Below are positions 1 to 9,492 of a stretch of DNA of 64,000 nucleotides, piece by piece (the stretch's first letter is position 1; each line of letters starts with the position of its first letter). The stretch comes from Nitrospira sp. (GTDB lineage Bacteria; Nitrospirota; Nitrospiria; Nitrospirales; Nitrospiraceae): assembly GCA_031315995.1 (NCBI GenBank), contig JALDRG010000009.1, positions 124,001 to 188,000 of the forward strand, in the 5' to 3' direction. The translations under genes were made by a program, and so were the position numbers. A model generated the notes under the pieces. That model did not search any database. It saw nothing but the letters and a program-made list of their open reading frames with translations, and was not told where the DNA came from.

Positions 1-653
1 TAATCCGACTCGATCTGTGTCCGTGCATAGTCGCGGTCGATTTCGAAACTTTGGCGTTCCAAATCATCCCCGCACAACAGTCCCCCATCCTTGATGAGCC
101 CTCCCGCAGCCTTGATATCGGCCGCCACCGCCGCGTAAGAATGGTCGCCGTCGACGAAGACGAGGTCGAAATAGTTTCGCGGCAGAGCCGGCAACATGTT
201 TGTGGCAGACCCTCTGAGGGGAAGGACCAGAGCGGCATGTCCGGCGGTCGTGATGTTATGAAGGAACAAGTCGTAGATGGTATCCTTGGCCAGAGCCTCG
301 GACATCTCGCGGTATACCGCCTCATCCGGTCGCTTGCTCATATCGAAGTAAGGCTTCCACGGGTCAACGCAGACCACACGGCCGTGGGCTCGATGGTGCC
401 GCGTCAGGGCTTCCGCCCAGGTGACAGCCGACCCCCCGGCCCATGATCCCACCTCCAGAATATGAAGGGGGCCTGTCCCCTGCCGTGCTGCCTCCAGTCG
501 CACCAATTCCTGCATCACGACATGGCGAAGCGGCAGCCCTTGCGACGCCCACATCACCCGACCAAAATACGGACGCATCTGCTCGCGGCAGAATTGGTAG
601 TATTCAACGTCCAGCGGAGTGACTGTGTTTGCCTCAGCATCACCATGCGACAT
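1..653 (-). CDS. Class I SAM-dependent methyltransferase (Methyltransf_24-like), truncated by left window edge
   Basis: Own reading of minus strand from ATG at 653: MSHGDAEANTVTPLDVEYYQFCREQMRPYFGRVMW...LHILEVGSWAGGSAVTWAEAL...VVCVDPWKPYFDMS...YFDLVFVDGDHSYAAVAADI; EVGSWAGGSA and DGDHSY motifs. Not in ORF track because it runs off the edge. Confidence 0.8.
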   Translation of the reverse strand, partial: MSHGDAEANTVTPLDVEYYQFCREQMRPYFGRVMWASQGLPLRHVVMQELVRLEAARQGTGPLHILEVGSWAGGSAVTWAEALTRHHRAHGRVVCVDPWKPYFDMSKRPDEAVYREMSEALAKDTIYDLFLHNITTAGHAALVLPLRGSATNMLPALPRNYFDLVFVDGDHSYAAVAADIKAAGGLIKDGGLLCGDDLERQSFEIDRDYARTQIESD

Positions 654-663
654 GACGGTCTCC

Positions 664-2508
664 CTACGGCTGTGACTGATCGTTTCGGCGAACGACGTCC
701 GGATATTCCGGGTTCATCCAGCCGTCGGCCGGCTCGATGACCATATTGGCTCGGAATTCTTCACGAGAGAGATAGGGATACATATCCTCGATCGGCGTCT
801 TCCACCCGAAGATTCTGGGCTCGTAGGTGTGGAATTCATGCATGTCCACATCACAGACCACCGGACCGTCGAAGGCCAGGACCTCGTCGATCTTGGCGTC
901 CATCTCGGCGTGATTGCCGATGGCAACGGATTTAATGCCATACGCCTGCACGATTTTGAGGAAGTCCGGCGGGTGATATCCCTTCGGCCCGCAGGCTTCC
1001 GCGCGGCCTTGAAAATTCGTCTCCTGGTAGGCCTTGGTAATGCCGTAAATATGGTTGTTCAGAATGAACGTTTTGACTTTGACGCCATAGTTGATGAAGG
1101 TCTGGAGTTCCTGCGGGTTCATGTTGAAGCCGCCGTCTCCGATCGTACAGACGACTTGACGGGTGGGAGCGGCAAACCAGGCGCCCATCGCTCCGGCAAA
1201 GGAGAAACCCATGGGCGAGTTGCCGTTGTTCGTCAGATTCCGCTGGCCGTATTTGGTTTCGAAGGCGTGGTTGCTGACGACGATGTTGCCCCCGCAGTCC
1301 CCCACGAGAATGTCCGTGGCGCTCATTTTTTCGGATAAGCGGCGCATGAAGGCATAGGGGTGGACGCGCTCGCCCTGGGCGAAGAATTCCGGTCGGACCG
1401 GGTCGTACTGGCGTTTCCATTCCATCACCCGTTCCGTCCATTGCGAGTAGTCCGGCAACGGCCTGGTTCGGCGATCGAGCGCGCTCAGAAGACGCTGGGT
1501 AAACACCTTGGCATCGCACAGAATGTTGACATCAAACGGCACCTGCTGAAATTTTCGCTGTACCATGGCCGGATCGATTTCCACCAGATACTTCTTGGCT
1601 TGCCGGGCAAAACTCTGCACATTTCCGCCGGTGATGCGGCCGGAAATACGGCTCCCGATCGAGAGCAGTAAGTCGCTGTTCTGAATACCGAAGTTTCGGC
1701 CCGCGCCGCCGTACGTGCCCACCCGCCCGCCGTAGTTCTCATAGTCGGAGCTGATCACGTCCAACGCGTTCCAGGTTGGAAAACAGGGCACGTTCAAGCG
1801 CCGTCCCAAGACGCGCACGTCATCCTGCGCATCGGCCAAACGGACGCCTCCGCCGATCAAAATCACCGGTCGTTCGGACTGCTGCAGCTCGGCGATGAAG
1901 CGCGATATCTGTTCGTCGACGACGGTGAGATCGAAATGCATGGCGGCCGGCGGTGCGAATCCGGTGAGACGCTTCGCATCGACCAGCGTCTTCTGCACAT
2001 CGAGTGGAATATCCAACAGCACCGGTCCAGGGCGGCCTTCCTGACAGAGCCACAACGCCTTTTCTAATTCATACCGAACGTCGTCCGGCTTCAGAATCAT
2101 CTTCGCGTATTTCGTGACCGGAGCCGCCATGGCCACGATATCGGTCTCCTGGAATCCGATCTGGCGTATTGAGGGATCGGGACGGAGAAAGCGCGAATTG
2201 ATCTGGCCGGTGAGAAACACGCAGGGCACGGAGTCATAAAAACAATTGCCCATTGCCGTCAAGAGATTCATACCGCCGGGCCCGCTGGTGGCGATGGCCA
2301 CCCCGGGTACGCCCTTGACCTTGGCATAGGCTTCAGCGGCGAAGCCGCCCGCCTGTTCATGCATGACGGCGACGTATTCCGTGGCGGCGGTTCGGGTGAA
2401 CGCATCGATCAGATCACCATTGGCGGCGCCGTACACCACGAACATCTTGTCGATTCCCCGTTCCGCCAATGTATGGATGATGAAGTCCGCGACCTTGATC
2501 ATGAACAC
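664..2508 (-). CDS. Thiamine-pyrophosphate-dependent enzyme, acetolactate synthase-like
   Basis: 614 aa; N-terminal catalytic Glu region VMHEQAGGFAAEAYAKV, SGPGGMNLLTAMGNCFYDSVP, C-terminal TPP motif GDGGFNMNPQELQTFINYGVKVKTFILNN. Confidence 0.88.
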   Translation of the reverse strand: MFMIKVADFIIHTLAERGIDKMFVVYGAANGDLIDAFTRTAATEYVAVMHEQAGGFAAEAYAKVKGVPGVAIATSGPGGMNLLTAMGNCFYDSVPCVFLTGQINSRFLRPDPSIRQIGFQETDIVAMAAPVTKYAKMILKPDDVRYELEKALWLCQEGRPGPVLLDIPLDVQKTLVDAKRLTGFAPPAAMHFDLTVVDEQISRFIAELQQSERPVILIGGGVRLADAQDDVRVLGRRLNVPCFPTWNALDVISSDYENYGGRVGTYGGAGRNFGIQNSDLLLSIGSRISGRITGGNVQSFARQAKKYLVEIDPAMVQRKFQQVPFDVNILCDAKVFTQRLLSALDRRTRPLPDYSQWTERVMEWKRQYDPVRPEFFAQGERVHPYAFMRRLSEKMSATDILVGDCGGNIVVSNHAFETKYGQRNLTNNGNSPMGFSFAGAMGAWFAAPTRQVVCTIGDGGFNMNPQELQTFINYGVKVKTFILNNHIYGITKAYQETNFQGRAEACGPKGYHPPDFLKIVQAYGIKSVAIGNHAEMDAKIDEVLAFDGPVVCDVDMHEFHTYEPRIFGWKTPIEDMYPYLSREEFRANMVIEPADGWMNPEYPDVVRRNDQSQP

Positions 2509-2529
2509 TCCTTGTTCTAGTGCAGCTTG

Positions 2530-4038
2530 CTAAGCCGCTGGTCTCGCTGCCAAGTCATGATGGCGACGCCGCACCTGGTGCTCACACATAGCCGCCACAT
2601 GCGTAGCGACAGGTGCTCCGAACGTCCGCTGAAGCATGCTTACATAACGGGGATGGGTGAAATACTCCACAAATGCACGATCCCGAAAGGCCAGTACCTG
2701 CGTCGCCGTGAGATGGTCGGTCGGCAAGGGACAACTCTCGTAGGCATGCTGCGAATAGCCGATCCATCCGGGACCATCCTGGTCGTCAGGCAGCGTCCAT
2801 TGTTTCCGGCGTGCCAGGGTATACAGCGGCGAACCAGGATAGGCCATCGCGCAATAGAAGTTGGCCCACTCCGTATTGAGGGCGAGGGCAAGGTCCAACG
2901 TCGCGCGCATGCTTTCCGACGTGTCGTCGGGCAGGCCGAAAATATAGTTGGCCGCCACGTGAATGCCGTAGGAGCGGATCTTGTCGACGGTGGCCACAAT
3001 GTCGCCCTCGCCGAAGCGACCCTTTTCCACGCCGTCACGCACATGCTGGCTGCCGGACTCGATGCCGAGACCCAACCAGGTAAATCCCGCACGCGCGAGT
3101 TTTTCCAATACTTCGTCTTGTACGGTGTCCACGCGCGCATAGGCCCAGATGTTGAGGCGATAGCCTCGCTCGATGATGCGGTCGCAAATACCGATCACGT
3201 GGCGCCGATTCAGCACGAACATTTCGTCGGGAATTTTGATATTGGTGACGCCGTAGTCCCGGACCAACCGGTCGATCTGACCGATGACGTTATCCGGACT
3301 CCAGGTTCGTAACATCGGCATGCCGAAGGGCGCGTTGATACAGCAGAAGGAACAGGTGAAGGGACACCCAAGACTTGTCTGCAGCGACGCATAGGGGGAT
3401 CGCTGATTCAAATTGTCGAAGCAATGCCAGTTGTGCGCCCGATACCGGGTCATATCGAGGAGATCCCAGGACTGCCCGGGCAACTCCTGGTCGAGAGCCG
3501 TCAGCAATGGCGCCGGAGCATTGCCGACGGGATTGCCCTCCTCCATGTGCCAGAGCCCAGGGACCTCGCGAAGGGAATGCTGCGGCGCGCGTAGCGCGAT
3601 CACCAGCCCGAGAATCGTGGCAGGCCCCTCTCCTTGGCAGACATAGGTATACGGCTCTTCCAGCAGCGTGCGCCTCGGCAGCGCCGAAGGATGCGTCCCC
3701 ATGACCAGCGTAGGAACGTCGCCCAGTGCATTGAGCAACTCACAGACTTTTCGACCGGCAGGCATGCATTGGGTGGAGGCGGAGGGCTGCTGCCCATAAA
3801 TGACGAAGACGGCGAGCCTGGGAGCGATCGCCGCGATCTGTTCCGCGGTTTGCTGGTGATCCAATCCCTGCGCCTCTGCGTCCAGAATGGCGACGGAGCA
3901 ACTGTGTCGGCGCAAAAATGTCGCGAGCAAACCGGACCACACCGGCGGTTCAATGGCGGCAAAGTCTCGGCTCAACTCTTGATAGACCTGCACCCGACTG
4001 GGTGGGGTGACGAGCAACACGTCAAGCGGCTTGGACAC
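2530..4038 (-). CDS. B12-binding-domain radical SAM protein
   Basis: GTG start at 4038 (VSKPLDVLLVTPPSRVQVYQELSRDFAAIEPPVWSGLLATFLRRH); radical SAM cluster motif CPFTCSFC (CxxxCxxC); GIESGSQHVRDGVEKG. The upstream part of the track ORF is a wrong-frame extension into the next gene. Confidence 0.85.
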   Translation of the reverse strand: MSKPLDVLLVTPPSRVQVYQELSRDFAAIEPPVWSGLLATFLRRHSCSVAILDAEAQGLDHQQTAEQIAAIAPRLAVFVIYGQQPSASTQCMPAGRKVCELLNALGDVPTLVMGTHPSALPRRTLLEEPYTYVCQGEGPATILGLVIALRAPQHSLREVPGLWHMEEGNPVGNAPAPLLTALDQELPGQSWDLLDMTRYRAHNWHCFDNLNQRSPYASLQTSLGCPFTCSFCCINAPFGMPMLRTWSPDNVIGQIDRLVRDYGVTNIKIPDEMFVLNRRHVIGICDRIIERGYRLNIWAYARVDTVQDEVLEKLARAGFTWLGLGIESGSQHVRDGVEKGRFGEGDIVATVDKIRSYGIHVAANYIFGLPDDTSESMRATLDLALALNTEWANFYCAMAYPGSPLYTLARRKQWTLPDDQDGPGWIGYSQHAYESCPLPTDHLTATQVLAFRDRAFVEYFTHPRYVSMLQRTFGAPVATHVAAMCEHQVRRRHHDLAARPAA

Positions 4039-5242
4039 GGCAACCTCCCAGCTCTTGCGCGAAGGCGATCGTGCGCGAGACGCCTTCGTGAACATCTTCT
4101 TCCTGCCCGCATGCGGCCAGGCGAATATACGATGAATAGTCTTCACCGAAACTGCGTCCCGGTGTGACCGCCGTGTGATGCTCGTCGAGCAGCCGGTGGC
4201 AAAAGGTCCTGTCGTCGAGACCGGTACCGGCGATGTCGACGAACAGATAGAACCCCGACTCCGGCTTGTGACAACGCAGCACTCCGGAACGATTGATGCG
4301 CTCGTGGCACGATGCGATGAGCCGGGCCATGCGAACGCGGATCTCGTTCGCATACACATCCAGCACCCGTAAACCTGCCACACAACCCAGTTGGGTAAAC
4401 AACGGGAGGCAGGAATAGAGCGTCGAATTGGACAGCGCCAACTTCGCCGCCACCTGTTCGTGGGCGAAGGCGTAACCGGTTCGAAAGCCTGGGATGGAAA
4501 AGACCTTGGAGAAAGACGACATGGCCACGACATGGCCGGCATGGGCCGACGCGAGCGTGAAGAACGATTGATCGAACGTCAGATCGGCATAGGTTTCATC
4601 ACTCAATAACCAGATCCCCGATTCCTCACAGCGCGCGGCGAGTTCTCGAAGGGTCGCCGGCGCATAGACGGCTCCCGTTGGATTGTTGGCGTTGTTGACG
4701 ATGATCGCCCGGGGCCGGGCCGTGAACGCCTCGTCGACGACTTGTCTAGAAAGCTGAAACCCATCGCGCTCAGCCAGCGACACCGGCGAGACCTGGAGTC
4801 CAAGATGCGCCGCTGCAGCCCAGTAAGAGGGAAACGCCGGCGTGAAGAGCACCACTCGGTCTCCCGGATTGCAGGTGATGTCGAGAAACTGGTGGATCAA
4901 GAGGTTCGCTGGGCTCATGACGACATGGGAGTCGGTCAAGGCCTGCCCGGTCAGCGATGCGTACCGAGCGGCCAGCGCCACGCGCAAATCTTTCACTCCC
5001 GCCATCGGCGCATACCCGAGTTGCTTCTCATGAAGGGCCTGCATGGTGGCATCGAGAATCTCTATCGGAGGAGCCATACGGGGATTGCCGAGTTCCAGGT
5101 GATAGATGTGATGACCGCGCCGTTCCAGCGCTTGGGCTCGATCCATGACTCGAAACATTTCCTGGCCGATGAGGCGTTCGCCACGCGACGAGAATACCAG
5201 TCGGTGCGCCGCCTGCGGTGCCGGTGATACGTGAGTGGCCAT
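4022..5242 (-). CDS. Pyridoxal-phosphate-dependent aminotransferase class I/II
   Basis: MATHVSPAPQAAHRLVFSSRGERLIGQEMF...HHIYHLELGNPRMAPP...IIVNNANNPTGAVY...LLSDETYADLTF...MSSFSKVFSIPGFRTGYAFA (SFSK PLP lysine). Confidence 0.88.
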   Translation of the reverse strand: MATHVSPAPQAAHRLVFSSRGERLIGQEMFRVMDRAQALERRGHHIYHLELGNPRMAPPIEILDATMQALHEKQLGYAPMAGVKDLRVALAARYASLTGQALTDSHVVMSPANLLIHQFLDITCNPGDRVVLFTPAFPSYWAAAAHLGLQVSPVSLAERDGFQLSRQVVDEAFTARPRAIIVNNANNPTGAVYAPATLRELAARCEESGIWLLSDETYADLTFDQSFFTLASAHAGHVVAMSSFSKVFSIPGFRTGYAFAHEQVAAKLALSNSTLYSCLPLFTQLGCVAGLRVLDVYANEIRVRMARLIASCHERINRSGVLRCHKPESGFYLFVDIAGTGLDDRTFCHRLLDEHHTAVTPGRSFGEDYSSYIRLAACGQEEDVHEGVSRTIAFAQELGGCRVQAA

Positions 5243-6009
5243 TACGACAGTGATCCTTGCTTCTCCTGTAGCGGCGATGCCGGGAGATAGACCGACGAGT
5301 CCCTCCACATGTCACGAAATTGCGCCAAGCGCTCAGGGGTACCGATGTCATACAGGGAGTTGGCCGTCACGAATCCATAGAACGGTTCGGTGACCAGGCG
5401 TGGAAGCAGTTCACGCTCCAAGGACCAAGAACGCTGCCGCGGAAACAGCGCCTCGACGCTCCGATCAAACAGATAAATGCCGGCGTTATGGTGGCTCGTC
5501 GTGCGCGCGCGTGGCTTTTCCACCATCGACAGGACACGATCGTCCTGCCCGAGCGTGACGACTCCCGTATCCTCTCGTCCGTCGGCTGGAACAACCGCGA
5601 TTGTCGCGCGCGCGCGTTTCCGCATATGGAACCGCAGCAATCGATTCGGATCGATTTCACACAAGGAATCCCCGTTCAGCACCAGAAACGGATTACTGCG
5701 GACCAGCGTCATTGCCTGCGCCACCGCTCCACCCGTGCCGAGGGGGGACGGATCGCGGACGAAGAACGTCTCGTAAGAGCCCCGATGGCGGCGAAACCAG
5801 TCCTCGATCACGTCACCCATATATCCGATGCTGAAAATGAATCGACGCGCGCCATGGCGCAGGAAATGCTCGACCAGCAGGGCCACGAACGGACGGCCAT
5901 GAATCTCCGCCATCGGTTTCGGACGGTCCGCCACCACGGACTGCAGGCGTGTGCCGAGCCCCCCGCACAGAACGACCACATCGCAGTCGGCCACCTGGAA
6001 TGTGCTCAT
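5242..6009 (-). CDS. hddC: Sugar-phosphate nucleotidyltransferase, D-glycero-D-manno-heptose-1-P guanylyltransferase-like
   Basis: VVVLCGGLGTRLQSVVADRPKPMAEIHGRPF signature; FLVLNGDSLCEID; overlaps the adjacent HddA-like kinase by 4 bp. Confidence 0.75.
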   Translation of the reverse strand: MSTFQVADCDVVVLCGGLGTRLQSVVADRPKPMAEIHGRPFVALLVEHFLRHGARRFIFSIGYMGDVIEDWFRRHRGSYETFFVRDPSPLGTGGAVAQAMTLVRSNPFLVLNGDSLCEIDPNRLLRFHMRKRARATIAVVPADGREDTGVVTLGQDDRVLSMVEKPRARTTSHHNAGIYLFDRSVEALFPRQRSWSLERELLPRLVTEPFYGFVTANSLYDIGTPERLAQFRDMWRDSSVYLPASPLQEKQGSLS

Positions 6010-7076
6010 GCCGCCTTTCCGATCAATGCGGCCTTTAGTTGGGATGCCGCCTGCGCCGATTGTTGAACCCAGACATCATCGAGCATGAGATGGTCTTCCT
6101 GGTAAAACACGATGTGAGTTCCGTGATCTTCAAACTTGAACGGGACCTGCAACAAACCGGGCAGAGCCAGTCGAATCCGCTCGTGGGCCTCCGGCCTGGC
6201 GAACAACAGCATGAACCCTCCCCCTCCGGCCCCCAGCAATTTTCCGCCGAGCGCCCCGGCCGCTCGGGCCGCCGTATAAATATCGTCGATGGCCGGGGTG
6301 GTGATGCGTGACGTCAATCGGCGTTTGAGCATCCAGGCTTCATGGAGTAATGTTCCGAACTCGGCGAGGTCCCCTGCGCCGGTGAGGATCGCGATGCCTT
6401 CTTGCACCATCTCCAACAGGGCAAACAATTCGGCTTTGCGTTGATGCGTACGATCGATCTGCTCGCGGGCCACCTCCGACGCAATCCTGGAGAAGCCGGT
6501 GAAATACAGTTGTAAGTGGCTTTGGAACGCAGCGAGCCGTTCGGGCCGCATGATGATTGGACTGTGCCCGATCTCTCCACTCTGAAAGAACGTGGCTTTG
6601 CAGAGGCTGCCATGCGCCGCCAGCACTTGATCCTGACAGCCGACGGCTTCGCCGAGCACATCCTGTTCGACATGAATGGCGGCCTGGGCCAACTGCGCCT
6701 TGCTGGGCATGATGTGCTGCAGTGCGTATAAGGTATGGAGCAAGCCCACGGTGAACGACGAGCTTGACCCTAACCCTGTGCGAGCCGGCAGGTCGCCGTC
6801 GTGGTGAATCTCCAGACCGTCGTTGATATTGAGATACTTCAGCACGCCGCGAACGGCGGGATGTTCGATCTCGTCATGGTTCTTCACCAGTTCAATGCGT
6901 GAATAGGCAATGCGGGACCGGTGTTCGAAAAACGGCGGCAGGCGGCGGCAGCTGATATAGCAATATTTATCGATGGTCGTGGCGAGTACCGCTCCGCCAT
7001 GCTCACGAAACCACACGGGATAGTCGGTACCGCCACCGAAGAAGGACATCCGAAAGGGTGTTCGGCTGATAATCAT
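6006..7076 (-). CDS. hddA: GHMP kinase, D-glycero-D-manno-heptose-7-phosphate kinase-like
   Basis: MIISRTPFRMSFFGGGTDYPVWFREHGGAVLATTIDKYCYISCRRLPPFF; ARTGLGSSSSFTVGLLH; GGKLLGAGGGGFMLLF. Confidence 0.8.
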   Translation of the reverse strand: MIISRTPFRMSFFGGGTDYPVWFREHGGAVLATTIDKYCYISCRRLPPFFEHRSRIAYSRIELVKNHDEIEHPAVRGVLKYLNINDGLEIHHDGDLPARTGLGSSSSFTVGLLHTLYALQHIMPSKAQLAQAAIHVEQDVLGEAVGCQDQVLAAHGSLCKATFFQSGEIGHSPIIMRPERLAAFQSHLQLYFTGFSRIASEVAREQIDRTHQRKAELFALLEMVQEGIAILTGAGDLAEFGTLLHEAWMLKRRLTSRITTPAIDDIYTAARAAGALGGKLLGAGGGGFMLLFARPEAHERIRLALPGLLQVPFKFEDHGTHIVFYQEDHLMLDDVWVQQSAQAASQLKAALIGKAA

Positions 7077-7106
7077 CGCTGCTCCGCTTGCCGGCCTGGA
7101 TTCGAC

Positions 7107-8054
7107 TCAGACATTGGCATACTGACCGGCTTTGACGATCGTGTAACACTTGATTAACTCGCGAATTCCCCGCTCCAGCGACCACTCCGGCTTAAACCCC
7201 GCCGCCAGCAGACGCTGGTTCGACACGATATAGTCTCGTTTGTCCGGGTCTTCGCCGATCGGCGCTTCGAAGGACACGAAATGTGGAATCAAGCGTTGAA
7301 TCTCCCGACACAGTTCGAGTTTCGACAGGTTCGCGTCATCCAGCCCCACGTTGTACGGGCGATCCTTCATCTGCTCGAAGTGATCGATGGCATGCAGGAA
7401 GGTCCGCACGACATCGCGAATATGGATGTAGTTGCGCTTGCAGTGTCCTTCGAACACGACCACCGCGCGATCCTGCACGGCACGCCAGACAAAATCATTG
7501 ACCAGCAAATCCATCCGCATTCTGGGCGACACGCCGAATACCGTGGCCAGCCGCAGGGTGATGGCGTTCCCCCGATCCAGCACCACCCGCTCGGCCTTCA
7601 CTTTGGTCTCACCATAGAGACTGATGGGCCGAAGCGGCGATTCTTCCGTGCACGGCACCCCCGGTTGGCCGATCCCATAACCGCTGTTGGTGACGGGAAA
7701 AATGATCCGCTGCCGTGGGGAAGAGAGTTTGCACAAGAGTTGTACGGCTTCAAAATTCACCGTGTAGGCTCCGATGCGGTCCCGGTCGCAGAGGGGTGCC
7801 CCGACCAGGGCGGCAAGCGGAATAATGATGTCCGCGGTTCGCAGCAACTCGGTCAGCAGACGTTCATCGCGGCAATCCCCCCGTACCACGTGGAATCTTT
7901 CTTCGCCGCAACAGTCCATCAAACTGTTTTGACGATAGAGAAAATTATCGAGGACGGTTACCGTATAGCCCAGGTCCAGCAAACGCCGACTGAGGACGGA
8001 GCCAAGATAGCCGGCTCCCCCGGTCACGAGCACATGGGTTGAGGCTGTCGTCAT
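7107..8054 (-). CDS. NAD-dependent epimerase/dehydratase (extended SDR)
   Basis: MTTASTHVLVTGGAGYLGSVLSRRLL (GxxGxxG), YGETK catalytic motif. Start taken at internal Met, position 8054. Confidence 0.85.
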   Translation of the reverse strand: MTTASTHVLVTGGAGYLGSVLSRRLLDLGYTVTVLDNFLYRQNSLMDCCGEERFHVVRGDCRDERLLTELLRTADIIIPLAALVGAPLCDRDRIGAYTVNFEAVQLLCKLSSPRQRIIFPVTNSGYGIGQPGVPCTEESPLRPISLYGETKVKAERVVLDRGNAITLRLATVFGVSPRMRMDLLVNDFVWRAVQDRAVVVFEGHCKRNYIHIRDVVRTFLHAIDHFEQMKDRPYNVGLDDANLSKLELCREIQRLIPHFVSFEAPIGEDPDKRDYIVSNQRLLAAGFKPEWSLERGIRELIKCYTIVKAGQYANV

Positions 8055-8106
8055 AGTCGATCGAGCTCCCCTATGAATGACGTTCGGGTCATGAACGTGG
8101 CTCCTG

Positions 8107-9300
8107 TCATGCGGCCTCCAAGACGATGCGCGCAATGTGAGCGACATCCTGTTCGTTCATGGAGGCGTGATTGGGCAGGAAGAAGCCGCAATGGTGCACG
8201 CGATCCGCCACGGGAAAGCTGGCCTTCCCGTACCGGTTCATCCAGAACGGATGGAGCCCAAGATTGCCGGCGGAGAAAATTCTGGTTTCGACGCCTTCCG
8301 CGACCAGTGCCTTGACGATACGACGGCGTTGTTCCGGCGACTCGGCCAGTAAGCCGAATGAAATGCTGGCGACCTTGCTGCTCTGGGGTGGGCGCTGGGT
8401 ATAGAAGCGGCTTGCGAGTTGCTGCAGGTACCGTTCGTGGTTGGCCTGCCGTCGCCCGGTCATCCAATCCAGCTTGTGCAGTTGTTCGATACCGATAAAC
8501 GCATTCAAATCGGTCGAACGCAGATTGAAACCCGGCTCATAAAACACAAACGGTGAATGAAAATCGTCGATCTGGTACTGCGTCACCAGCTCCTGATGGC
8601 CGGCCGGATCCAGATCCTTGCTCCAGCCGTGGCTGCGTAGCATCAAGAGCATGTCCGCAAAGCGCTTGTCGTCGGTCGATACCATGCCGCCTTCAATGGT
8701 GGACATCTGGTGGCCGAAGTAGAAGGAGAAGCTGGCCATGTCGCCGAATGTGCCGATCTTCTTGCCGCCATACTCCGCTCCGATTGCAGCACAGGCATCC
8801 TCGAGCAGATAGAACCCGTAGCGATCTTTCAGGGTCTGCATCTCCTGCATGCGGTGCGGCACCCCAAGCACCTGAACAAGCAATACCGTGTGCGCGTCGT
8901 GGCGTTTTAAGAGCTCTTCGAGATGATTGAGGTCGAGACCGAAGGTGTCCGGGTCCGCCTCACACATGATGGGAGTAAAGCCGAATTGGATCGCCGGAGC
9001 GAGAGATGTCACCCACCCGACACTGGGGACAATCACCTTCGTGTTGCGCAATTTGCCCGAGCGGAGCAATGCGTAATACATCAGGAGATTAGCCGACGAA
9101 CCGCTATTGCAATGCACCGAATAAGGCCGCCCCAACCATTCCGACCATTGCCGCTCGAAGTCGAGGGTCACCGCCCCTTTGGTGAGGCGAGGATACGTCC
9201 GAAGCCACTCGATCAAATGGTCGATGTCTTGCCGGTCGATCGTATCCTGCGCAAGACACCATCGAGGATTCAGCTTGGCACTCTGTGCATGCAGCGTCAT
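8107..9300 (-). CDS. DegT/DnrJ/EryC1/StrS-family PLP sugar enzyme with His at the usual PLP-Lys position (ColD/E1 dehydratase-like)
   Basis: VHCNSGSSANLLMYYALL, LLEDACAAIGAEYGGKKIGTFGDMASFSFYFGHQMSTIEGGMV. Start taken at MTLHAQSAKLNPRW. Confidence 0.82.
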   Translation of the reverse strand: MTLHAQSAKLNPRWCLAQDTIDRQDIDHLIEWLRTYPRLTKGAVTLDFERQWSEWLGRPYSVHCNSGSSANLLMYYALLRSGKLRNTKVIVPSVGWVTSLAPAIQFGFTPIMCEADPDTFGLDLNHLEELLKRHDAHTVLLVQVLGVPHRMQEMQTLKDRYGFYLLEDACAAIGAEYGGKKIGTFGDMASFSFYFGHQMSTIEGGMVSTDDKRFADMLLMLRSHGWSKDLDPAGHQELVTQYQIDDFHSPFVFYEPGFNLRSTDLNAFIGIEQLHKLDWMTGRRQANHERYLQQLASRFYTQRPPQSSKVASISFGLLAESPEQRRRIVKALVAEGVETRIFSAGNLGLHPFWMNRYGKASFPVADRVHHCGFFLPNHASMNEQDVAHIARIVLEAA

Positions 9301-9492
9301 GGTCGTTTCTTTGCTCCTGATAGTGGCCTGCGTCCCTCCCAAGACGGGGCGTGGCACAGGCATACCCATCAAGATGTATGCCACTAACCTGTGCGGCATG
9401 AGGAGCTGAAACTACGGGATTTCTTAGTGTTGCGAACGGGGTTCTGCGGGCGACCGGGCAAAAAGTTCCCAGTCATCGGCAACCGCTGCAGT

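Noticed and set aside
4039-4542. N-terminal extension of the 2530..4542 ORF (MPAMSWPCRLSPRSF...)
   Set aside because: Lies in a different frame of the aminotransferase coding sequence; real radical SAM start is GTG 4038.
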